Both the position numbers and the translations under genes were made by a program. From contig JAISEH010000008.1 of the NCBI GenBank assembly GCA_031264205.1, positions 1-6,075 on the forward strand: a stretch of 6,075 nt of DNA. The letters run 5' to 3'. Source of the DNA: Candidatus Margulisiibacteriota bacterium (GTDB lineage Bacteria; Margulisbacteria; Termititenacia; Termititenacales; Termititenacaceae). This document shows positions 1-5,244 of the stretch, one piece after another (the stretch's first letter is position 1; each line of letters begins with the position of its first letter). The notes beneath the pieces are model-generated. The model had not been told where the DNA came from, did not search any database, and saw only the letters and a program-made list of their open reading frames with translations.

Positions 1-801
1 GCTTTGCGCGAAGACGCGCCGCGCGGCGATATTACCTCCAAATTTTTCGGGGACAAACACAAGATCGTCAGCGGGAAAATTATCGCCAAAACCGGCGGCG
101 TGGTCTGCGGCCTGAAAATCGCCGCTTATTGTTTCCGCAAAGTTAATTTTCAAACCAAATTTTCCGATGGCGCCAAAATAAAAAAAGACGCTGTCCTGGC
201 TACAATCCGCGGCAGATTAAACGACATTCTTTTAGCCGAGCGCGTCGCTTTAAATTTTCTCCAGCATTTGAGCGGCGTGGCCACGGAAACGCATAAACTG
301 GTGAATTTGCTCAAAGGCACAAATGTTAAATTACTCGACACGCGCAAAACCACGCCGCTGCTGCGCGAGCTGGAAAAATACGCGGTGCGTTGCGGTGGCG
401 GACAAAATCACCGGCTCAATTTATCAGAGCTGGTTTTGATCAAAGACAATCACTTGGCCGGCCTGAAATTGAGCGATTTACAAAAGCGCATTAAGCGTTT
501 TAGATTTTGGCGGAGAAATAAAAAAATCGAGATCGAGGCCGCGACTTTGCGGCAAGTCCAAAATTTTCTGGCTCTGCCGGTCAATATTATTCTGCTGGAC
601 AATATGTCCGCCGCCGAGATTAAAAAAGCCGCCGCGCTGCGCGCCAAACTCAATCCACAAATCCAGCTGGAAATTTCCGGCGGCGTGACTGAAAAAAATA
701 TCGCCGCGCTGGCCAAACTCGGCGCGGATTATATTTCCTGCGGTAAAATCACACATTCCGCGCCAGCGCTGGACCTTTCTCTACTAATCAACGCCAAATG
801 A
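1..801 (+). CDS. nadC: Quinolinate phosphoribosyltransferase (decarboxylating), 5'-partial
   Basis: Converts quinolinate and PRPP to nicotinate mononucleotide, CO2 and pyrophosphate, the step that feeds de novo NAD synthesis in the cytoplasm. The frame is open from base 1 and the visible protein begins ALREDAPRGDITS, the conserved block near the N-terminus of NadC, so only about 15-25 residues are missing; the TTG at 4 is probably not the true start. Counting from the first visible codon, family motifs are ERVALNFLQHLSG (80-92), DTRKTTP (113-119), RCGGGQNHR (130-138, with the substrate-binding His-Arg), KDNH (148-151), the acidic IEIE strand (176-179), LLDNM (198-202), SGGV (226-229) and THSAPALD (251-258). 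All the usual active-site blocks appear intact, so I expect a working enzyme. Its stop TGA overlaps the next ATG as ATGA, implying cotranscription and translational coupling with the feoB-like gene. No nadA or nadB is visible. Confidence 0.96.
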   Translation, partial: ALREDAPRGDITSKFFGDKHKIVSGKIIAKTGGVVCGLKIAAYCFRKVNFQTKFSDGAKIKKDAVLATIRGRLNDILLAERVALNFLQHLSGVATETHKLVNLLKGTNVKLLDTRKTTPLLRELEKYAVRCGGGQNHRLNLSELVLIKDNHLAGLKLSDLQKRIKRFRFWRRNKKIEIEAATLRQVQNFLALPVNIILLDNMSAAEIKKAAALRAKLNPQIQLEISGGVTEKNIAALAKLGADYISCGKITHSAPALDLSLLINAK

Positions 802-2717
802 AAACTATTTTAATTCTCGGCCAGACTTTTTCCGGCAAGACAAATATTTTTAATAATTTGGCCGCGTCCAGCAGACGCCAAACTCCTTATCCGGGCAGTC
901 AAATAAAACTAAACATCGGACAGGTCAAGCTCGGCGGCCAAAAATACCGCCTGCTCGAAGCGCCCGGCATCCACACGCTGATCCCCACTTCCGAAAACGA
1001 AACTATTGCGCTCAATCTGATCTTAAAACTGCAGCCGGAGAAAATTATTTTCACGCTCAATGAAAAAACTTTGGAAAACAGCGTTTTAATTTTGATCCAA
1101 CTCGCTGAACTCAATATTCCGTTCATTGTGAATTATCAAGTGCAAAATATCGCCGATCAGGAATATTTTTTCGATCAAGCCAAGCTGACGCATATTTTTA
1201 ACGCGCCGGTCATCATCAGCGCGCCAACTCATGAACCGCGCCGGTCAGAAATCCAAAAAGCGCTGGCCGCCGCGCACAAACCGCGCTGGGTCGGCAGTTA
1301 TTCCAAAACCATCGAAAAAATCCTTCAGGATTTCAGCGAGCAATTTAAATTTTCCGGTTTGCCGGAACAAAGAATTTCCTGGCGGTTTATCGGTCTAATG
1401 CTGCTACTCGGCAATAAAAATATTTACCACTGGATACGCCGCTCCTATCCGCCGGCGGTACGCGAAAAAATACTGGCTTACGCGGCGGAAAAATACGCCA
1501 TTGCTCATTCTTTTACGATCGCCAACCGCTGGGAAAGTTTGTCGCGCAGTCTCTGCCCGGAAATCTGGCAAAAAGAACAGCGCCGCGGCGCCAGGTTCTC
1601 GCATTTTTTTGAAGAATATTCGCTACGTTTTTTCTGGGATTTATTGATCGCCGCCGTGGCAATATTTTTGATTTTCGCTTTTGTCCATTTTGTCGGCAAC
1701 AGATTATTAGTCTATCTTTTTTATGACGAGCTTTTCGGCAAATATCTGGCGCCTTTCATCACTTATATTTTTGTCAGCGTTTTCGGCAACAATCTTTTTA
1801 CGGATTTTTTTGTGGGGCAATACGGCCTGCTGACTACCGGCATTGCTTATGCCTTTACCATTTTACTGCCGATCATTGGTTCTTTTTTGCTGATTTATGC
1901 TTTTTTGGAAAACACCGGCTATATCAACCGGCTGGGCTTGACCTGCCATCGGCTGCTACGGCTGTTCGGGCTTAACGGCAATAGTCTGCCTTCTTTATTA
2001 TTTAGCTGTTGCAAAATCGCCGCGCTAAATAAATCCGCATATCTGGGAACGCGCCGCGAGCAAAACATTCAATTGCTACTCTTTATTTTTTTCATTCCCT
2101 GCGTTTCGCAATTAGTCATCATTTCTAATTTGCTGGCCATAATTCAATTTCAGCACGCTCTGATTTTCGGCGGCATTATGCTTTTGCAGGCCGGCATTAT
2201 TTTGGGGCTGCACAGTTTGCTGCGGACGCAACCGCCGGTCAATTACAGTGTCAAAATCACGCCACTGCATTTTCCCGACGGCGGCAAAATATTGGCTACG
2301 GCCGGCGCTTATCTGTATTGGTATATGCGCAGTATCACGCCGCTGATACTTGGCGCGTCGGCTTTTCTTTTCGTAGCACACTCTACCGGATTGTTAGAAT
2401 TATTCCGTGTCTGGACTGCGCCGCTGATCCAGACTTTTTTAAATTTGCCGGAAGCTTTTACGGACAGCGTGACACTGGGGCTTTTCCGCAAAGACCTCGG
2501 CGCCATATCCCTGTACGATCTGGCGAATAACGGCATGTTGAATTCCATTCAAGTTTTGGTGTCGCTACTTTTTATTTCGCTGTCTCTGCCGTGCCTGGGT
2601 TTTCTTGGCGAATTAGCGCGGCAAAAAGGCTGGTTCAAAGCGTTGCTGATATTTTTCCTCTCCACAATTTACGCATTTACTATCGCGGCGATTGTCAATA
2701 AAATATTGCACATCTAG
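798..2717 (+). CDS. feoB: FeoB-like ferrous iron transport protein with degenerate G domain
   Basis: An inner-membrane protein of the FeoB family, which imports Fe(II) and couples a cytoplasmic G domain to a Gate-domain channel. At 639 residues it is shorter than typical FeoB (about 700-770). The N-terminal G domain has a good P-loop, GQTFSGKT (8-15), and a G5-like SA (141-142). The other motifs depart from consensus: the G2 region is YPGSQI (31-36) without the usual Thr, G3 is EAPG (54-57) rather than DxPG, and G4 is NYQV (112-115) rather than NxxD. A helical linker (about 150-275) leads to the membrane part (about 280-637). Recognisable there are LLPIIGSFLLIYAFLENTGY (356-375), a divergent first Gate with SCC (403-405) and IPC (433-435), and a well-kept second Gate with GLFRKDLGA (561-569) and LPCLGFLGELARQKGW (597-612). 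The ATG overlaps the nadC stop and has no Shine-Dalgarno site, so translation is probably coupled. Family membership is firm; transport activity and metal specificity are inferred. Confidence 0.88.
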   Translation: MKTILILGQTFSGKTNIFNNLAASSRRQTPYPGSQIKLNIGQVKLGGQKYRLLEAPGIHTLIPTSENETIALNLILKLQPEKIIFTLNEKTLENSVLILIQLAELNIPFIVNYQVQNIADQEYFFDQAKLTHIFNAPVIISAPTHEPRRSEIQKALAAAHKPRWVGSYSKTIEKILQDFSEQFKFSGLPEQRISWRFIGLMLLLGNKNIYHWIRRSYPPAVREKILAYAAEKYAIAHSFTIANRWESLSRSLCPEIWQKEQRRGARFSHFFEEYSLRFFWDLLIAAVAIFLIFAFVHFVGNRLLVYLFYDELFGKYLAPFITYIFVSVFGNNLFTDFFVGQYGLLTTGIAYAFTILLPIIGSFLLIYAFLENTGYINRLGLTCHRLLRLFGLNGNSLPSLLFSCCKIAALNKSAYLGTRREQNIQLLLFIFFIPCVSQLVIISNLLAIIQFQHALIFGGIMLLQAGIILGLHSLLRTQPPVNYSVKITPLHFPDGGKILATAGAYLYWYMRSITPLILGASAFLFVAHSTGLLELFRVWTAPLIQTFLNLPEAFTDSVTLGLFRKDLGAISLYDLANNGMLNSIQVLVSLLFISLSLPCLGFLGELARQKGWFKALLIFFLSTIYAFTIAAIVNKILHI

Positions 2718-2720
2718 GAG
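2716..2720 (+). promoter_or_regulatory. Ribosome binding site of the feoA-like gene
   Basis: AGGAG lies 5 bases before the ATG at 2726 and overlaps the TAG stop of the feoB-like gene. It fixes the feoA-like start and suggests that ribosomes finishing feoB help initiate feoA. Confidence 0.8.
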
Positions 2721-2725
2721 CGGTC

Positions 2726-3181
2726 ATGGAAAAAATCAGCAAACAGCAAAACGAGCGGACTTTGGCCGTCCTCAAAGTTTTTTATAAAGAGCTGCTGGGA
2801 CTGACCGCCAAAAAAGCCGCCGAGCAAGCGGAAATTTTAGCGGCCGGTATTTCGCCGGAAATTCTCGAAAGGTTTTGCGCGTTGATCGGCCACGGCCACA
2901 CGCACAATATTCCGACCGGCCCTTGCTGCGCGCAGGCCAAACAATTCAACGCTGCCACTGTTTTGCCGCTCAATCGTCTGCCGCTCGGCGTCAATGCCAA
3001 AGTCATTTACATCCGTACCGGACAAGATCAGGCGCTGGCGCGTTTGTACGAGCTGGGTGTTTACCCCGGACAAACTTTGCGCATTCAGCAGCTATATCCA
3101 ACCTACATACTGCTGGTCGACGGCACGCGTCTGGCCATCGACGGCCGACTGGCTAAATTAATTTACGTGGAGAAAATTTAA
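2726..3181 (+). CDS. feoA: FeoA-domain protein with a DtxR dimerisation-like N-terminus
   Basis: The C-terminal half (residues about 80-151) is a FeoA/SH3-like domain: PLNRLPLG opens it, ARLYELGVYPGQTLRI (105-120) is the family's RLxxLGxxPG signature, and AKLIYVE closes it. FeoA is a small cytoplasmic partner of FeoB, and the same fold forms the third domain of DtxR-type metal regulators. Stand-alone FeoA is usually 75-90 residues; this protein has 151. The extra N-terminus (about 12-52), with LKVFYKELLGL followed by ISPEILERF, matches my recollection of the DtxR dimerisation domain, yet no winged-helix precedes it. In a gap-free alignment from memory the DtxR metal ligands Cys, Glu and His fall on Glu36, Ala39 and Ala40, so the classical site seems lost. 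A short linker, GHGHTHNIPTGPCC (55-68), carries three His and two Cys. The ATG has a clear AGGAG, and no in-frame start upstream fits because feoB ends 8 bases earlier. The FeoA domain is confident; the DtxR link is likely but unproven. Confidence 0.87.
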   Translation: MEKISKQQNERTLAVLKVFYKELLGLTAKKAAEQAEILAAGISPEILERFCALIGHGHTHNIPTGPCCAQAKQFNAATVLPLNRLPLGVNAKVIYIRTGQDQALARLYELGVYPGQTLRIQQLYPTYILLVDGTRLAIDGRLAKLIYVEKI

Positions 3182-3554
3182 AACCGCAGTCCGGCAAAAC
3201 GACCGGCTCTTCAAAATGGCTGAACAAGCGCGGATACTCGTGGCAAAACACCGGCCGCAGTAAATTGTACGCGCCGCAGAGACCGTCTGCGCGCAAATAA
3301 TTGCAGGCAAAAACCATCACGCCGTCCTCGATAAAACTGCCAATCAAACGCAGATTGTTGAAATAAGCGTTCCACCAAATCGCCAGATTGCGCAGCGGAC
3401 GCAGGCGTAGCATACGCGGCTCCATGCCGATCAGGATTTGCTTGCAGCACTCGCCGCATTTTCGGCAGCGGCCGGAGCGCCGGTAAGGATAGGGCAACAC
3501 CCATCTCGCCAGCGCGCGGTACCAGTAATCGATCCAGGAAATTATCCGGAGCAA
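3153..3554 (-). CDS. YkgJ-family cysteine-cluster protein (CxxCxxCC), start uncertain
   Basis: Small protein with the CxxCxxCC signature of the putative zinc- or iron-chelating YkgJ family, whose biochemical role is not established. From the TTG at 3554 the protein is 133 residues. It has CRKCGECC at about 30-37, and the family's second block CNYLRADGLCGAYNLLRPVFCHEYP lies at about 84-108, with a last Cys near 123. The N-terminus is basic and aromatic (RIISWIDYWYRALARW), possibly membrane-associated. The start is unsure. The longest frame opens at ATG 3638 (161 residues), but that overlaps the upstream barrel gene by 68 bases and has no ribosome site. TTG 3554 clears the upstream stop but also lacks a Shine-Dalgarno. 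An ATT at 3584 sits 5 bases after GGAGG and would expose a longer hydrophobic anchor. The gene probably shares a transcript with the two barrel genes upstream, and its 3' end overlaps feoA tail to tail by 29 bp. Confidence 0.82.
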   Translation of the reverse strand: MLRIISWIDYWYRALARWVLPYPYRRSGRCRKCGECCKQILIGMEPRMLRLRPLRNLAIWWNAYFNNLRLIGSFIEDGVMVFACNYLRADGLCGAYNLLRPVFCHEYPRLFSHFEEPVVLPDCGFKFSPRKLI

Positions 3555-3570
3555 AACAATTAAAATAAAT

Positions 3571-4341
3571 TTAAAAATATAAATGCAGGCCTCCGGATAA
3601 CAACATGCCGGTCTTGTCTTGATTTTGAGGTTCGACATTTACGCCGGTGGAAAAACGTTTTTCCAAACCAAACTCCACGCTCAAAAACAATCCGTTCACA
3701 CCCAGCGGCGAACACTCCACACCAAAACCGGCGTCGCTGACCGCCGTGCGGACATTGCGGTCGGTATTTTCTTTGTCCGTGAAACTGTCCGTGCCGCCGC
3801 CGCCATACAGATAACCGGAAAATGGCGCGTTAAAAAATACTTTGTCCGCCAGCCAAAAAAGCAGCCGCCCGCCGGAATAAGTGCGCTGACTATCCAGCCA
3901 GCCAAAAGCCTGCAAACCCAAACGTTCGGTAAACCACCATTTGGCCGAAATGCCGCCCAAAGAAGCCATGTCCAGCAGCGCGGAAGCCTGCACGCCAAGA
4001 CCAAAATTGCCGCGCGTTTCGCGAATGCGCGCCGCTTCCACGTCCACCGCGCCGCGCGACGCCACATTAGTTTTAAAATCCACAAAATGTGCGGTCGGTA
4101 TGGTCCTTATTTCGCCATCACCGACCCGGTGCATCTTGGCGTAAATTCTCTTGCCGCGATAATTGACCGCCACATAATGCTCGCCCGGATCCACTTCATA
4201 ATCCTGCACGGAATCTCCACCGGCGCGCACGCCGTCGATATAAACCTCCGCGCCCGGCAAATCGGTGATGACATTGATCCGGCCTTTTTCCGCCAAACTC
4301 ACCGCCGCCAGCAAAATTAAAAAAAACAAAAACTTTTTCAT
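3571..4341 (-). CDS. PEGA-domain outer-membrane beta-barrel protein (paralogue 2)
   Basis: A 256-residue exported protein. It begins with a signal peptide (MKKFLFFLILLAAVSLA, cleavage near 17-18). Residues about 21-65 form a PEGA-type domain: INVITDLPGAEVYIDG and then DPGEHYVAVNYRG, matching the family's P-G-A-x-V-x-[IV]-D-G and G-x-H patterns. PEGA domains are short beta-folds often found on surface or envelope proteins. A linker (about 86-112, FVDFKTNV to RETRGN) precedes a glycine- and aromatic-rich region with alternating hydrophobic residues that ends in SGGLHLYF, the terminal aromatic expected of a barrel assembled by the BAM machinery. It is a clear paralogue of the gene just upstream, sharing the linker, the KWW..ER.GLQA.G segment (134-147), GGRLLF (157-162) and the C-terminal SGG..YF. 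The two are 13 bases apart, with an AGGAGG before this ATG. I cannot assign a ligand or pore function. Confidence 0.83.
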   Translation of the reverse strand: MKKFLFFLILLAAVSLAEKGRINVITDLPGAEVYIDGVRAGGDSVQDYEVDPGEHYVAVNYRGKRIYAKMHRVGDGEIRTIPTAHFVDFKTNVASRGAVDVEAARIRETRGNFGLGVQASALLDMASLGGISAKWWFTERLGLQAFGWLDSQRTYSGGRLLFWLADKVFFNAPFSGYLYGGGGTDSFTDKENTDRNVRTAVSDAGFGVECSPLGVNGLFLSVEFGLEKRFSTGVNVEPQNQDKTGMLLSGGLHLYF

Positions 4342-4348
4342 ACTGCTA

Positions 4349-4354
4349 CCTCCT
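4349..4354 (-). promoter_or_regulatory. Ribosome binding site of PEGA-barrel paralogue 2
   Basis: A perfect AGGAGG on the minus strand, 7 bases before the ATG at 4341 and immediately after the stop codon of the upstream paralogue. It shows that this organism uses strong Shine-Dalgarno sites, which makes their absence at 5230 and 5245 notable. Confidence 0.88.
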
Positions 4355-5230
4355 TTAAAAATAAATATGACAGCCTCCGCTGAATTTCAGATTAAGATAA
4401 TCCGTGGAAGGCTTCGCGTCCGACGCAAAATATCTGGTAAAAGTTCTCTCCGCGCCAACCTCAACACTCCAATGCGCTGTCCGCAAAAAAAACTCGCCAA
4501 CTCCCAGTAGCAGCTCGATCAGCAGAATATCCAGAGCTGAAGTGTCTTTATTGATAACGATGTGCTTGTACTCATTGTTGTTAGTCTGAAAAAAATCCGC
4601 CACTCTAAACTCCAGACCGAAAACTAATTCCTGCAAATCATAGGTGGCGCTTTCACCATTGTCATCGTCAATAAACAACAACGCTGAACGGCCAAGTCCC
4701 AAGGCTGAATATATCGTAAAAGTACTGCTCTGATAAACTGACTCGTTAAAAGCAAAAAGCAGCCGGCCGCCGGCGCGTGTGTCGCGCGCGGTATTATTGT
4801 TATTGGCAAAACCGATCGCCTGCAAACCGACCCTCTCCAGCGGCCACCATTTGAGACTCAAGCCGGAAGCCGGCGAACCGCCGAAGAGTCCGAAAGCCAG
4901 ATTGCCGCGCGTTTCACGCACCCGCATGGCTTCCACATCGAGCGAGCCACGCGATGGCACATTAGTTTTGTAATCAACAAAATCTTCCAGCACTACAGTT
5001 TCCAGTTTATTGTCCTGAATTTCCACCACGCGGGATTTTAGAATATTGCCGTTTTTCTTAACCTGCAAATAATGCGTGCCGCCCTGCAACGCTCGTTGTA
5101 AAACCTGTTCTTTCGCGATAAATTGTCCGTCGATAAAAACTTCCGCGTCTTTATCTCCGGTAAAAACATTAAGCTGTCCGTCAGCACCCAGCAAGGCCAG
5201 CAGCATAATGAAAAAGCAGACTTTTTTCAT
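4355..5230 (-). CDS. PEGA-domain outer-membrane beta-barrel protein (paralogue 1)
   Basis: A 291-residue exported protein and first gene of the minus-strand cluster. The signal peptide is MKKVCFFIMLLALLGADG, and the absence of a Cys at the cleavage zone argues against a lipoprotein. A PEGA-like domain follows at about 19-60 (LNVFTGDKDAEVFIDG, then GGTHYLQVKKNG), with the usual Pro-Gly replaced by Asp-Lys-Asp. The linker shared with its neighbour lies at 84-110 (FVDYKTNV to RETRGN), then KWWPLERVGLQAIG (127-140) and GGRLLF (154-159). The rest alternates polar and hydrophobic residues and ends in SGGCHIYF, as expected for an outer-membrane barrel. It has a segment at about 212-250, including TNNNEYKHIVINKDT and a hydrophobic LDILLIELLLGVG, that makes it longer than paralogue 2; this may be an extracellular loop plus extra strands. 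The ATG at 5230 begins a good signal peptide but has no Shine-Dalgarno site. Ligand and function are unknown. Confidence 0.83.
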   Translation of the reverse strand: MKKVCFFIMLLALLGADGQLNVFTGDKDAEVFIDGQFIAKEQVLQRALQGGTHYLQVKKNGNILKSRVVEIQDNKLETVVLEDFVDYKTNVPSRGSLDVEAMRVRETRGNLAFGLFGGSPASGLSLKWWPLERVGLQAIGFANNNNTARDTRAGGRLLFAFNESVYQSSTFTIYSALGLGRSALLFIDDDNGESATYDLQELVFGLEFRVADFFQTNNNEYKHIVINKDTSALDILLIELLLGVGEFFLRTAHWSVEVGAERTFTRYFASDAKPSTDYLNLKFSGGCHIYF

Positions 5231-5236
5231 TATAAT
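5231..5236 (+). promoter_or_regulatory. Candidate -10 box (TATAAT) for the YibE/F-like gene
   Basis: A consensus TATAAT ends 8 bases before the ATG at 5245, which would put transcription start almost at the start codon and give a leaderless or near-leaderless mRNA. I see no good -35 at the usual spacing (about 3 of 6 matches), and the region is AT-rich, so this is tentative. Confidence 0.35.
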
Positions 5237-5237
5237 A

Positions 5238-5243
5238 AGTATA
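5238..5243 (-). promoter_or_regulatory. Candidate -10 box (TATACT) for the PEGA-barrel operon
   Basis: On the minus strand TATACT ends 7 bases before the ATG at 5230. As with the opposite promoter, no convincing -35 is seen upstream (it would lie inside the divergent gene) and no ribosome site is present. Tentative. Confidence 0.33.
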
Positions 5244-5244
5244 A

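Noticed and set aside
2112..2548. Minus-strand and alternative plus-strand frames inside the feoB-like gene, considered as signs of a frameshift
   Set aside because: The feoB-like frame is continuous through both Gate regions and the conserved C-terminus, so no frameshift is needed.
2875..3156. A 93-codon frame overlapping the feoA-like gene on the same strand
   Set aside because: No ribosome site and an Arg/His-rich product without motifs; the FeoA frame has a clear domain and an AGGAG.
3182..3570. A terminator hairpin between the two convergent operons
   Set aside because: The coding regions overlap, and I found no GC-rich stem followed by a T run near either stop codon.
3619..4320. A 233-codon plus-strand open frame opposite PEGA-barrel paralogue 2
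   Set aside because: Its product is rich in Arg, Ala, His and Gln with no domain, while the minus frame has a signal peptide, PEGA motifs, a paralogue and an AGGAGG. It is a shadow.
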